Assembly: GCA_023614405.1 (NCBI GenBank)
Contig: CM042688.1
Span: forward strand, 376,451,331-376,515,330
Length of the DNA: 64,000 nucleotides
From: Avena insularis
Taxonomy: Eukaryota; Streptophyta; Magnoliopsida; Poales; Poaceae
Direction: 5' to 3'
Positions 34,780-47,247 of the stretch are shown here, in pieces (the first letter of the stretch is position 1; every line of letters starts with the position of its first letter). The notes under the pieces were generated by a model. That model was not told the DNA's origin. It searched no databases and was given only the letters and a program-made list of their open reading frames with translations. Position numbers and translations under genes: made by a program.

Positions 34780-37620
34780 TCCAACGCCCAAAATTTCCAC
34801 AGCCCCCTCTCCCGCCTCCCTGCCGAAAGTCTGAAATGACATACGATTCCTAGTTACACCACAAAAATGATTCGGGGTATTTCAGTAAATTCCTCCACCC
34901 CTCCTCACCACGACACCAGCCAAACTTCCCTCGAACCCTAATCCCCTCATCGACCCTAACTGCAGCTGCCCTCTCCACCTCTCGACCCCTCCATTGCCGA
35001 TCCAACGCTGCAGCGCCGCTATCCACGATCAAAAGTCCTCCACCGCATCTCCCTAGCCCCACCGCCGCCCTCTCAGCTTCCCCGTCCACTCACTCGCTGC
35101 CCACGATCTCCCTCGATCCAGATCCATTCTACCCTGATGCCTCCGTCCTCGCGAAGTCACGATCTAGATCCCTGCCAACCCGCCGGTGGCCACTCCGCCT
35201 GCTCGCTGCCGCCATAGAGCCCCTCCCCCATCTAACCTCTTCCCCCTCGTCGGCCCATACCTAACGTGCTACGGGAAGGAGATAGACGTGCTTCTCGCCT
35301 ACGACATCATCAACAACAATGGCATGCTGCTGCCCGACCCGTCGCGCGGGGTTGAATACGCCGGTGAGGACGATGGTCTCCAACCATCCCTCAAGTACGG
35401 GCTGTACCAGGTCGACCAGACGCCATGGCTCCCTTCTGAGCTATGCATTTCTGTCCACGCCACCGGTGAGGAGGTGGCTGCCACTGTCCAGACCATGCTC
35501 CAAGTACCCGTACCAGGAAGAGGACTTGAAGGCCGCTCATGCTGAAGATCTCCGTGCTCGCGTTGTGGGGGACCTCGCAGCAGTCGCCAGGGTCTCGCAG
35601 GAGGAGGTCGTGGTCATCACGAGAGGAGGGCTTCGCTCAGTGAGCTTCAAAATCACCCCCTTTGTTCCTGCTATGCCATGGTAGGATTAGTACCTGCTAC
35701 AAAGTTTGAGAAGCTGTGTATTCTTTTACAACCACTAGATGCATACATTATACTTCACTAAGTATAGCATTTGTATGCATCATGTTCTTTTGATAATGTA
35801 TCATGTCCTACTCAATTAGCATGGCCTGATGTTCTTGTTGTGAACTATAAATTGCTAGCTAGTGAATTCTTTTTTGTCGATATACATCCTTGTTCAAGGA
35901 ATGACTAGACATTTTTTCAATCTATCTTGCTGTTAATAGATTTCTGAATGCAAACTATGTTTCCTAATGATTCTCAAGTTGGAAGCTGGAGATGGCAGTA
36001 GTGTTATTAAGTTCTAGACTTATTCATGTAGTTGTTTATTCTTCTCGTTTTAGATCAAAAACTTACCCAACATATACACAATTTATAGGTTCCTTGAAGG
36101 GAGTTGTAGCTCGCCGGGGTTTCAGCGATGCTTATTGCCAGCAAGTATGAGGGATATATATATGGGCACCCGAGGTATGGCCACCAAGGCCTTTTCATCT
36201 GCTTGTCTCTGAACAAACTCTTAGGTCTGAACCTCATATGTTTGTGTGTGTTTAGCATGTGAGTGATGCACCCTGGAGCCCACCACTGGTCTCCCGTGCC
36301 GGTGCTGCAGTCATGGAATGGCGGTGGTCCTGGATAGGCTATCTCCAAACAACCCAGAGCTGCTGCTGCCAGGCTAGTCGTGTCCTCGTGCACCTTGCCA
36401 CGCTGTGCAAGGCTTGGCTGCTCCTCCTTCCCTTCTACTGTAGTTGATCTGGTGCTAGTTATATTTTTTGCTCTAATTTGCGTATTGTCTCGTTAGATAA
36501 TTTGGATCACTTGCCTACTGTAGTTTCATGTTTTGGTTAGTTTAGAATAGTAGTTATAATGTATAAAATAAATACGTGATCTAGTGCTGATTAGATTCCA
36601 AGCATATCCAGCATGAACTTGTTCTCACTACTCATTATCTCCCTTGTTGCTAGTTAGAGCTCATCATAGCTCACTTGGCTCTTTTGTTGTTGCCAGGTAT
36701 TGTGCGGTGTTCATTTAGAATCTGTTAACTATGCCTTTATGTTGTTCTGTACATGAACTTATACCTTGCACATGTGTCTCAAAACACTTTACAATAATAT
36801 ATTTCTTACCTGCAACGGTTCTCATCAATTCTAGTCATTTGCTGATCCGCTACTATGTATCTATTTTGTTTCCTAATCTACCTATGTCCCTATGATGTGC
36901 TGCTTGCAGGTAATTGGAGGAAGCTATTCAGCATCTCACCAAGGCCATCCTGCTGAACTTGTAAGCATGATACTCTGTAGCTAATCCATCCTTAGAACAT
37001 GAATATGTCATTAATCTAGGATGTTTAACAGTTCATGTGCTACTCTTAGAACGTTAATATGTCATCAAGTCTCTATAATATATTTCCATCGAGAAGGGTA
37101 TTATGTGTGCTATGTACATTAGACCTTACCTTTCAAATTTTATTTAGTGGGCAGTAGTGAACCTGCCTTTTCATGTCCTTTTGCTGCAGCCTTGTTTATG
37201 TTTATTTAGTTTTCATTAAAACTCATATATTTTGGAGCTCATATATGTTATTTCTATACAAATACTTGCACTGTTATTTCTGTACACAAGTTGGCTAGAG
37301 CTCGTCATGACGCTCTAACATGCTATTAGTCCATCTTTTAATACTGCCAGGTCTACCTTCAAACCGTAGCTCTACTAGCCACTTTATAATTTGTGAATGT
37401 GCTAAACTTTATGGATTGCCTTCTGTTGTGATTTTTAAAACATCCTGTAGTATCTCAACTAGCTCAAGTGTCATGTAGCTCTACTAGCTCAACTATCCTA
37501 TGGATCTACTAGCTCTTGTTTGTATGACAAATAAGAAGTGATGGCTGTCAATTCTAATCATATTATATGTCTTATAGGATCCTGATGCTCATATAGGATC
37601 CTGATGCTGAAGAAGTTTGA
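34780..37620 (+). pseudogene. Captured host-gene-like segment in CACTA (unrecognised product)
   Basis: GC-rich exon-like DNA (34780-35690) is followed by T-rich intron-like DNA with canonical splice signals. A 120-codon open part starts at 35186 (MATPPARCRHRAPPPSN) and contains LAYDIINNNGMLLPDP and EEVAATVQTMLQVP. The open frame changes at about 35500 into YQEEDLKAAHAEDLRARV, so the exon structure or a frameshift is unresolved. A 51-base exon (36910-36960, encoding GGSYSASHQGHP) is bounded by TTGCAG and GTAAGC. A possible last exon starts after TTATAG near 37577, where a 19-bp repeat GATCCTGATGCTCATATAG is duplicated. Nothing matches a family I recognise. Transposase is not involved. Confidence 0.5.
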
Positions 37621-38495
37621 TGATACTTGAAGACCTACTGAGGGAAAAGTATTAGTTATTGCACTTCTAGAGTAGTTACTGTGATTGCCATTGTAGTTGT
37701 GTTGTTTTGATGTAAAAAAGATGAGACTAGCCCTTGGCTAGCATTGTATCTGTGTTATATTGTGGTTGCCCTTGAACGCTGTGTTATATGATGTAATAGA
37801 CTTATTCCGATTGTTATTTGAAGTATTATTTTCTGTCAGTTCCTATATAAACAATTGTTATTTATTTGCTACAAATTAAAATCTGAAAGCAGACTGACAA
37901 TTGGGTACCACTTATGAGAACCTGACCACTTGGACCCACTTATGAGAACCTGACAACTAGGGCCATTTCACTAGTATATCTATTGTTTAAAAATAAATAA
38001 GAAATCTAAAAAAATGAGCTAAAAAGGCCATGGCCCAAAAAATAAAAAGTTCAGAACGTTAAGCTTGGCCCATGTAGCTGCCCGAAAATTGATAGAAAAA
38101 ATATAAATAGGTTGAGTTAATGGGCTCGGCCCATGTAAACCACCGAACTGGACTGGGCTAAATTTGCTGCCACGTCAGATTCCACGTAGGACTAGCTTAC
38201 GTGGACATGCCAGAATGCCATGACCAAATTGTTTGGTCATGGACACTATGAATATCTATATTGGTCATAACTGTCCATGACCAATTCAAAAAAAGGTTAT
38301 TAGCTGTCTATAGTGACCCTCGCTATGTGACCTACTATTTTTGGTCATAGAAAGGTCATAGATGAATTACTATGACCTTTCTATGACCAATATTTGGGGT
38401 CACCAGTTAGCACATTCCTTGTAGTGTTAAATGCTTAGTTTCTTTTTGATTTTGGTTTCTTGCTCAAGGATGATCAAGTTTAAGCTTGGGGAGGT

Positions 38496-39780
38496 TGATG
38501 ACTCTGAAATATAGCCATCTACGTCCACATTTAAACTGGATATTATTCACTGTTTTGATGAAATATCTCTCTCTAAACCCTGCCACTAATGCCTAATATT
38601 CAAAGGGGTATGCAATCCTTTCTTTCTATTTTTTCCTACGCAGATAATGATGTTTTATGATGGGAATCACTACATTAAAGTCAAAGATACGAGATTTCCA
38701 ACAACCAGAAGAAATAAGGAGTCGTGGGTCGAAGGCACACGCTTTAACGACCAACTACACGACCAGAATAAAATTCCGGCAATATAGTTCCGGCTGTATA
38801 GTTGCCATCAACACTGCTAGGTCAAATAGAACAACTTTCATGATGGGACCCCTATATAAAGAGGCCTCGGGCGACGAGAAACAGGCGCTCGCAGACACCA
38901 CCAGCCACCCCCCAGATCTCCATCCACAACACCGACGAGCCGCCGAAGGAATAAACTTAGATCTAATCTCTCCACCATCATAGCCATATTCCACCACTTG
39001 TAATAGTAGATCTCTTCTTTGATTGGAGACATTGTAGGACTATTTGCTATCAATCTCATGATTTCTACTACAATTTTTATGATCTTTGATCTCATCTCTA
39101 TGTGTGAGTAATTCTCCTTGGGCTAAGGGCTTTGGCCTATACATGTAGCTTTTTGTGCATGTTATTTATCATAGATGGGATCATGCATTAGTTTGTATGA
39201 CATGATGATTATTGTATCCTCTCTTGCCTCAATCTAAGGACTTGTTAGGTACCCACGACCCCGAGGATTGAGCCAGGTATAGGGAGTATGAGTAATGACT
39301 AATTTGCAGGTTGGGAACCCCAGTGACAGAAAGGGTAGTATGGCTGTATGTGAGGGATTTACTTGGGATTAACGGTGACATCACTATGCATATCATTAGT
39401 TATCTTTCTTCTATGGACGATACTAGTAGGTTATTGCTATAAGTAGTTGCGGAGGCAATAGCAATTATGGATGCACTACCCACATATAATTTATCTTGCT
39501 CTAACAATTACATGCGTACTTTATTTCTATCTTTTATTCCCATCAGATGTTTTGCACAGCTACAGGTGAAACCGAATGCCCTAGGCCCTCTCTCTCCATC
39601 ATCGACAACAACAAAAAGACGCAAACTCTTGGTCCGGTACAAACACAAAAGGAATTGTAAAACTCCCAAAGGTCCATTAAAGTAACTTCACTACGCTTCT
39701 GATTCTTGAGGATTCGATAAACCTAGGTCTACCAGGGAAAAAGAGCTATACTACATCCGTAATCCAGATCGAAGGTATCA
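38496..39780 (+). repeat. 3' LTR of W (1285 bp, full length)
   Basis: It starts TGATGACTCTGAAATATAG and ends GATCGAAGGTATCA. TATATAAA is at 38853-38860. The part 38974-39635, missing from the 5' LTR, shows the intact form. The right end abuts TSD GATGG and the H2 reading frame. Confidence 0.88.
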
Positions 39781-41145
39781 GATGGCCACTGGAAGAGGAA
39801 TTGCAGCAGGTATTTGGCCGACAAAGCCAAGAGTGACGGTGTGACTTCCAACTCGGGTACACTTGTATGTAATGTTATAGAAATTTATCATGTCGATGCA
39901 CCTAATAGTTCTTGGGTATATGATATCGGATCAGTGATTCACATCTGCAACTCGTTGCAGGGACCGGTAAGAACTAGGTGCGTGGAAAGAGGCGAGGTTG
40001 ACATTCGAGTCGGCAACAAAGCGGAAGTCACTGCATTGGAAGTCGGCACAATGCAATTTCATTTACCTTCAGGATTCTTAATGGAACTAAATAATTGTTA
40101 TTATGTTTCAGTGCTTAGTAAAAACATTATTTTTGCCTCGTGTTTGATGAGACAAGGCTATGAGTCGAATAATGGTTGTTCTTTATATTTGAATGATACG
40201 TTTCATGGCTTTGCACCCGTCCAGGATGGGTTATTTATTTTGAATCTTGACAGTGAATCGGTCTATAACATAAATGTGAAAAGGTTGAAACCAAATGATC
40301 TAAATATGACTTACTTTTGGCACTATCGGCTTGGTCATATAGGTTGGAAGCGCATGAAGAAGCTCCATGATGATGGACTCCTAACTTCGTTCGACTTGGA
40401 TTTGTTCGAGACATGCGAGTCCTGCCTACTCGGGAAGATGACCAAGACACATATTGCAAAGAGTTGTGAAAGGGCATCTGACTTGTTGGGACTAGTACAT
40501 AATGATGTATGTGGCCCGATGAGCACGACAGCCAGGGGTGGTTATGAGTACTTCATTACCTTCACTGCTGATTTGAGTAGGTATGGATATATCTACTTGA
40601 TGAAACATAAGTCGGAAGCCTTTGAAAGGTTTAAAGAATTCTAGAATGAGGTATCGAATCAACTCGTCAAGAAAATAAAGTTTCTTCGGTCAGATCAAAG
40701 AGGCGAGTACATGAGCCATGAGTTTGATGACCATCTGAAGAGTTGTGGAATAGTCCCCCAACTCACTCCGCCAATAACACCGCAGAGAAACGGTGTGTCA
40801 GAAAGGTGGAATCGGACCTTGTTGGAAAAGGTACGATCAATGATGAGTCGGATAGATCTGCCTTTATCATTTTGGGGTTATTGTCTAGAAACTGGAGTGT
40901 TCACACTAAATAGAGTACCATCAAAATCGGTAGAGAAGACACCGCATGAGATGTAGACTGGCAAGAAGCCGCGTTTGTCTTTTATTAAGATTTGGGGTTG
41001 TGAAGCATTTGTCAAGCGACTTCAGTCAGACAAGCTCACAGCCAAGTCGGATCAGTGTATTTTCGTGGGATATCTGAGGGAACCCTTGGGTTACTACTTC
41101 TACAATCGGGAAGATGCCAAAGTATTTGTTGCTCGGAATGGTGCC
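39781..41145 (+). pseudogene. H2 Copia protease and integrase part
   Basis: After the knuckle remnant, the protein reads a Copia protease start (VYDIGSVIHICNSL, with D-I-G-S at the catalytic site) and a GAG-pre-integrase zinc segment (FWHYRLGHIGWKRMKKLHDD ... CESCLLGKM). The integrase core follows, with the first aspartate at HNDVCGPMS and the second at LRSDQRGEY, then NGVSERWNRTLLEKVRSMM near the third acidic residue. Stops at 40642-40644 (TAG) and 40954-40956 (TAG) break it. The frame reaches VFVARNG, where C3 is inserted at 41146. Confidence 0.85.
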
Positions 41146-42791
41146 TGAAGGAAATATGCCCTGAGAGGCAATAATAAAGTTGTTATTATGTATTCCTTGT
41201 ATATGATAGATGTTTATTTTACATGCTATAATTGTATTGATAGGAAACATCAATACATGTGTGTTTAATAAACAAAAAGGGTTCCTAGTCATGCCTCTCT
41301 TATAGACTAGCTTGTTGATTAACAGGATGATCATGGTTTCCTGATCATGGACATTGGATGTTGTTAATAACAAGGTCACAACATTTGTGAAATGATTTGA
41401 TGAACATTCATCCGAAGTATAGCATTACGATCAAGTCATTGTGTTTATATTGCTATAACATCATACAAAGTAATCTTTATCCTTAGACCATGAGATCATG
41501 TTAATTGCTAACACCGGAAGAGTATCTTGATAACATCAAACGTCACACCGTAACAGGGTGACTATAAAGATGGGTTCAGTGCTACGAATGTGTTATGTTG
41601 AGGCTCATGGATCAAGAGTGGAATTTGTCAATCCAGATGACGGATAGATATACTCTGGGCCCTCTCGGTGATATCACATTAGGATAGCTTGCAAGCAAGT
41701 GATGTGATCACTAGAATGTTATATCACGGGAACGAGAAAAAAGTGCATGTTGGTAACGAGATCAAACTAGGTATGGAGATACTGATGATCGAATCTCGGA
41801 CATGTAATATATCGAGAGACAAAGGGATTTAGTTACAAGCGTTAAAGGTTCTCACGATCACAGGAGTCATTGTTGAATGTGTAGGAGTCGATGCGGATCT
41901 CCGTGTCCCTGCTGATTATTGATCGGAGAAGGGTCTCGATCATGTCTGCATTATTCGCGAACCGTAGGGTGACACACTTAAGAGTTACCGGACACCATTT
42001 TGGAGCACATATGTTTTAGACGAAAGAATTGCAAAACGCAGGAATTGTTTCAATAGAAACCGGAAATTGTTTCGGGTGAAATTGCAGAAGGTAGTTCTGC
42101 ATGTGATATTGAAATATTGCAAGGGGCTATATGTGAATGTTTGTTAATTAAAGTAATTAACAAAATTCTGAATAAATTTAATAAAAGAGTTTTATTAAAT
42201 GAGAGAGCATTAAATTTGGAGAAACTTAATGCATTTAAAGTGGAGACTTTAAAAGGGAATGTGAAGAGGCATTTTAATGTGGAGTTACCACCACATGAAT
42301 GGGGAGGTGAGGTCACCCCCATGCATGACCATGGAGAGATCGGGCACCCCCCTCCTCCTATAAAAGGCCACCCATTCCCTCCTTCATCCACACACCTCCT
42401 TGTGAAGGATCTCTCTCCCCCTCTAGAATTATTCCCCCATGGTCTCCGATTAGCGAGATACATGTTCCCGGTGGCATTTCGTCTGGAAGGAGTTGCTGCT
42501 TCCGCTGGATCGCTGGAGCGAGGAGGTGGAGGTTGTCCGGTGGCTTGAACGTGTGTGCGAGTGAGGATGCGCTGCTGAGTTGCGGCGCTCGGACTTCCTC
42601 ACGATCTTGAGATCGGCAAGTGTACGACTACATCAACCACGAGTTCCTACTCGTTAACAAAGCTAGTTGTCTTCGAGGGTAAGTTCTCTATGGATGTATG
42701 TCCACCCGTTTTCTTTGTACCTAGTAGATAGATCTTGGCGTGTAGTTCTCACCGTAGGAATTTTTTTGTTTTCTATGCTGCGGACCCAACA
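41146..42791 (+). repeat. 5' LTR of C3
   Basis: Its ends are TGAAGGAAATATG and GGACCCAACA. TATAAAAGG at 42359-42367 is the likely TATA box, with the transcript start expected shortly after. It aligns nearly throughout with 47840-49495. Small differences include a longer 3' copy near the TATA region. Confidence 0.93.
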
Positions 42792-42805
42792 GTGGTATCA
42801 GAGCC

Positions 42806-43848
42806 TGATCTATGCGTAGGTGCTTTGCACGGGTAGTACACATATGTTTATATGTGGGCGATTATGATCATGTTATTGCATCTTCTATGTACTTTGGATA
42901 TTGGTGGCATAGTGGGATGAAGCGGCCCGGACCAACCTTACATGTCATCGTACATGAGACCGGTTCCACGACTGACATGCAACTTGTTTTGCATAAGTGG
43001 CTGGCGGGTGTCTGTCTCTCCTACTATAGTCAATATCTTATTTACAACGAGTTGCTAATAACTTGGTTATCCTCGTTGTGGTTCATGTTTGTAGGTTAGA
43101 CAGGTTCTATCTTCGAAAGCCCTAAGCCACATAAAACTTGCAATTGATAAATTAGAGGCGTCTAGTTTAGATCGTTGTTGGGCTAGTGTTTTGATATGGT
43201 ATTGTTGTAAGTAGATGTATGATAGATACTCTTACAACTCACTTAACGTGTAAGTTCCATAGACCTTGGCCTTACACACAAAGGAATGATAGAGATCATA
43301 CCACGATGCAAATGATAGAGATCAAATGCATGGACCATATCACCTCACTTCACACATTAGATGTTAGCATCTTATATTGCTAGTTTGGCGCGTTTGATAG
43401 CATTATAAGATGATCCCTCATTTAGATATCAAGATAAAATGTGTTCTTCCTTAAGTATGCACCGTTTTGTGGATCGTGTTTTGAGGCATCACGTGATGAT
43501 CGGGTGTTTTCAACTCTACGCTTTCATACAACGGGTGTAAGACAGTTTTCACGCAAATACTAAGGTTCTTACTTGACGAGCCTAGCATGTACAGACATGG
43601 CCTCGGAACACGGACCGAAAGGTTAAGCATGAGTCATATAGTTGATATGATGCCCATATAGATGCTCGCCTTTGAAGCTACACCGACTCACGTGATGATT
43701 GGACTTGGTGTAGTGGATTTGGTTCATGTAATCACCAAAAGGACACGAGGGATGACGTTTTTGAGTGGGAGTTCATTAGTAATTTGGATTAGTTGAACTC
43801 AATATATCATAAATTTAGTCTAAATATACTTTACAAATTCTGTTGTAG
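42806..43848 (+). other. C3 leader between primer site and gag
   Basis: About 1.04 kb without a supported gene. It ends ...CTGTTGTAG directly before the gag ATG at 43849. Packaging and dimerisation signals would be expected here by analogy with BARE, but none can be named from sequence alone. Confidence 0.6.
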
Positions 43849-44634
43849 ATGGCACCACCTGCTTTTAATTTCAATGTGTTCATGGAGAAAGAGAAACTTG
43901 CTGCGAATGGTAGCAACTTCACCAACTGGGCTATGAATTTGAGGATTCTCCTCACTGCTGCACAAAAGCAATATGTGCTAGAAGCGCCGCTAGGCCCCCC
44001 ACCAGCTCCTGATGCCCCTGACGAGGAAAAGAACGTCTATATAACTCGTCAGGAGGACCACAACTTAGTTCATTGTAGCATACTATATGGGCTAGAGCCA
44101 GAACTTCGAAAGCGTTTCGAAAATGGCAATGCCTTTGATACCATGGGAGAATTGAAAATGATTTTCGATACCCATGCTGCCGTAGAGAGTTATAATGCTA
44201 CAGAAAAGTTCTTTAGCTGCATGATGGAGGAAAACAGCTCCGTTAGTGAGCACGTACTCAAAATGTCTGGGTACACCGATAAGCTTGTGTCCTTGGGAAT
44301 AACGATTCCCATTGACCTAGGCATACATCATGTTCTCCAATCTCTGCCACCTAGCTACAAGAGCTTCGTGATGAACTATAATATGTAGGGCATGAAGAAG
44401 TCTCTTCCCGAGCTTCTGTCAATGCTTAAGACTGCAGAAGTAGAGATTAGGAAAGAACATCAAGTGTTGATGATCAATAGGACCACCGGTTTCAAGAAGG
44501 ACAAGAAAGGCAAGCACAAGGGAAAGAAGGGTGGCAAGTCTGTTGCCACGCCTGAAAAAACCCCGGCTAGCCCTAAGTCGACACAGTGCTACTATTGCAA
44601 GGGGTCGCCATTGGGCAATCGCCCCAAGTATTTG
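43849..44634 (+). pseudogene. C3 gag with degenerate zinc knuckle
   Basis: The protein starts MAPPAFNFNVFMEKEKLAAN and shows the Copia gag layout: CSILYGLEPELRKRFE, FFSCMMEENSSVSEHVLKM, VLQSLPPSYKSFVMNYNM. A TAG at 44386-44388 interrupts it; the same frame continues with KKSLPELLSMLKTAEVEI and a Lys/Gly-rich region. The knuckle reads CYYCKGSPLGNRPKYLAD, lacking the expected His and second Cys of CX2CX4HX4C, so RNA binding would be impaired even without the stop. Confidence 0.88.
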
Positions 44635-45006
44635 GCGGACAAGAAGTCCGGCAAGGCAAACAAAGGTATATATGATATACATGTTATTGATGTGTACTTG
44701 ACTAGTACTCGCATTAGCACCTGGGTATTTGATACCGGATCGGTTGCTAATATATGTAACTCGGTTCAAGGGCTGCGGAACAAGCGACAACTAGGAAGGG
44801 ATGAGGTCACGATGCGGGTCGGCAATGGATCAAGAGTTGATGTGATCACCGTCGGAACGCTGCCTCTCCATATGCCATCGGGATTAGTTATAAACCTAAA
44901 TAATTGTTATTTGGTGCCTGCACTGAGCATGAACATTGTATCTGGATCGTGTTTGATGCAAAGTGGTTATTCATTTAAGTTTGAAAACAATGGTTGTTCG
45001 ATTTAG
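44635..45006 (+). pseudogene. C3 Copia protease region
   Basis: It contains WVFDTGSVANICNS, the Copia protease active site (D-T-G-S), and follows gag in the same frame, as in a single gag-pol polyprotein. Hydrophobic SGLVINLNNCYLVPALSMNI follows. It ends at TAG 45004-45006, after which the same frame resumes with MNNIFYGHAP. Confidence 0.8.
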
Positions 45007-45830
45007 ATGAATAATATCTTTTATGGTCACGCACCTATGTTGAATGGTTTATTTCTATTGGATCTCGATAGTAGTATTACACATATTCATAATGTTGAAG
45101 CTAAAAGGATTAAACTTGATAATGATATATCTACATATATGTGGCACTGCCGTCTAGGTCATATTGGCGTTAAACGCATGAAGAAACTCCATTCTGATGG
45201 ACTTTTGGAATCACTTGATTTTGAATCATTTGATACATGTGAGCCATGCCTTATGGGCAAGATGACTAGAACGCCGTTTTCCGGTTCAATGGAACGGGCG
45301 ACAGATCTATTGGAAATCATACACACTGATGCGTGTGGACCAATGAGTGTGTCGGCGCGAGGTGGATATCATTATTTTGTTACTTTCACGGATGATTTGA
45401 GTAGATATGGGTATATCTATTTGATGAAACACAAGTCTGAAACTTTTGAAAAGTTCAAAGAATTTCAGAATGAAGTGGAAAATCATCATAATAGAAAGAT
45501 CAAATTTCTGCGGTCCGACCGTGGAGGAGAGTATCTTAGTTACGAGTTTAGCACACATATGAAGGCGTGGAATAGTTTCACAACTCACGCTTAGGAACAC
45601 CACAACATAATGGTGTGTCAGAACGTCGTAATCGTACTTTATTGGATATGGTTCGATCTATGATGTCTCTGACTGACTTGCCACTGTCATTTTGCGGTTA
45701 TGCACTGGAAACCTCTACATTCACTTTAAATAGGGCACCATCTAAATCTGTTGAAAAGACACCGTATGAATTATGGTTTGGAAACAAACCTAAGCTGTCA
45801 TTTCTTAAAGTTTAGGGATGCGATGTTTAT
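45007..45830 (+). pseudogene. C3 integrase region
   Basis: A GAG-pre-integrase zinc segment (MWHCRLGHIGVKRMKKLHSD, then CEPCLMGKM) precedes the catalytic core: IIHTDACGPMSV holds the first Asp and FLRSDRGGEYL the second. A frameshift and stop at 45592-45594 separate this from MSERRNRTLLDMVRSMM (45615 on), where the final Glu of the D,D,E triad is expected in ERRNR. TAG at 45813-45815 appears where the family has Trp (KVWGC-like). Confidence 0.85.
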
Positions 45831-46187
45831 GTGAAGAAACTTCAACCGGATAAACTCGAACCCAAAGCGGAAAAATGCGTCTTCATAGGATACCCTAAGG
45901 AAACGATTGGGTATACCTTCTATCACAGATCCGAGGGCAAGGTCTTTGTTGCCAAGAATGGATCCTTTCTTGAGAAGGAGTTTCTCGCGAAAGGTGTGAG
46001 TAGTCGGAAGGTAGAACTCGAAGAGGTTATTGAACCTTCTCTTCGTGAAATGGCGAGTAGCGCAACTCCAGAAATTGTTTCGGAGTTGACTTCACCTAAT
46101 GAAGAGAGAGCTAATGATATTGATCATGAAACTCCGAAAGAGGACACTACCGAACCTCGCAGGTCAAGCAGGACACGTCGGCTCTGA
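45831..46187 (+). pseudogene. C3 integrase C-terminal / linker region
   Basis: This follows the TAG at 45813 in the same frame. KAEKCVFIGYPKETIGYTFY is the conserved Copia motif following the integrase core. It continues through Glu-rich linker sequence to EPRRSSRTRRL, the usual PRRSxR signature before RT. A frameshift near 46187 moves the next part to another frame. Confidence 0.8.
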
Positions 46188-47247
46188 ATGTCACGGCAAT
46201 CCTGTTATGAATTTCATGATTGATGAAATGGATGACCCTGCGACATATGAAGAAGCGATGATGAGCCCGGATTCCAACAAATGGCTAGAAGCCATGAAAT
46301 CCGAGATGGAATCCATGTACGAAAACCAGGTTTGGACCTTGGTGGACTTACCTCACGACCGAAAGGCCGTTGAGAATAAATGGATTTTCAAAAGAAAAAC
46401 TGATGCTGATGGTAATGTGATCATCTATAAGGCTCGACTTGTCGCAAAGGGGTTTTGAAAAATTCAAGGAGTTGACTACGATGAGACATTCTCTCCCGTA
46501 GCGATGCTTAAGTCGGTTAGGATTATGTTAGCAATTGTTGCATATTTCGATTATGAAATATGGCAGATGGATGTCAAAACTGCGTTCCTCAATGGTAAGA
46601 TTGAAGAAGAGTTGTATATGATACAAACTAAGGGTTTTGTCGATCCTAAGGATGCTAATAAGGTGTGCAAACTTCAGCGATCCATCTATGGACTAAAGCA
46701 AGCATCACGGAGTTGGAATCTCCGCTTTGATGAGGTGATCAAAGAGTTTGGATTTGTCCAAACTTATGGAGAGGCTTGTATTTACAAGAAAGTGAGTGGG
46801 AGCAATGTGGCATTTCTGATATTATATGTGGATGACATATTATTGATTGGAAATGATTTAGATCTTTTAAACAGTGTTAAAAGTTATCTAAACAACAAAT
46901 TTTCGATGAAAGACCTTGGTGAAGCTTCATATATATTAGGCATTAAAATCTATAGAGATAGATCAAGACACCTAATTGGGTTATCGCAGAGTACATACCT
47001 TGATAAGATATTAAAGAAGTTTAATATGGACGGAAGTAAGAAGGGGTTCTTACCTATGTTGCAAGGCAAGACATTGAGTAAGACTCAAAGTCCGGCTACG
47101 GCGGAAGAAAGAGAGATAATGGATAAGATCCCCTATGCCTCAGCCATAGGCTCTATAATGTATGCCATGCTATGTACAAGACCGGATGTGGCACATGCTA
47201 TTAGTTTGACTAGTAGGTACCAATCTGATCCAGGTTCGGACCACTAG
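46188..47247 (+). pseudogene. C3 reverse transcriptase
   Basis: The RT_2 (Copia) domain is readable in one frame: KWLEAMKSEMESMYENQVW, KWIFKRKTD, IYKARLVAKGF, then TGA at 46456-46458 (Arg or Gln expected), GVDYDETFSPVAMLKS, IWQMDVKTAFLNGKI (first catalytic Asp), QRSIYGLKQASRSWNLR and the YVDD box at 46825-46836. A TAG at 47245-47247 ends it, in place of the Trp expected before the RNase H linker. Confidence 0.9.

Larger units (their letters stand above)
30756..38426. mobile_element. Non-autonomous CACTA (En/Spm) transposon with captured gene-like DNA
   Basis: Terminal inverted repeats are CACTACAAGAAATATG at 30756 and its complement CATTCCTTGTAGTG ending at 38426 (CACTACAAGGAATGTG on the minus strand). 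The target duplication TTA is at 30753-30755 and 38427-38429. Subterminal regions hold many GGTCAT/ATGACC repeats on both sides, the usual transposase binding landscape of CACTA elements. The inside has a tandem array (31824-34690) and a GC-rich gene-like segment (34780-37620). No transposase gene was seen, so it relies on another element. Orientation is not assigned because no transposase defines it. The family was not named. Confidence 0.92.
24482..39780 (+). mobile_element. W: non-autonomous Athila-like Gypsy element inserted in H2 gag
   Basis: TSD GATGG lies at 24477-24481 and 39781-39785. LTRs are 24482-25101 and 38496-39780; the 5' copy has a 662-bp internal deletion. The primer site TGGCGCCGTGGTCGGGG (25112-25128) and the polypurine tract AAGCTTGGGGAGGT (about 38482-38495) are present. 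Internal genes are gag, a protease and an Athila-type extra ORF. Reverse transcriptase and integrase are absent. A CACTA element occupies 30756-38426 inside. Without it, W would be about 7.6 kb. This is a Gypsy layout that must borrow pol from another element. Confidence 0.88.
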
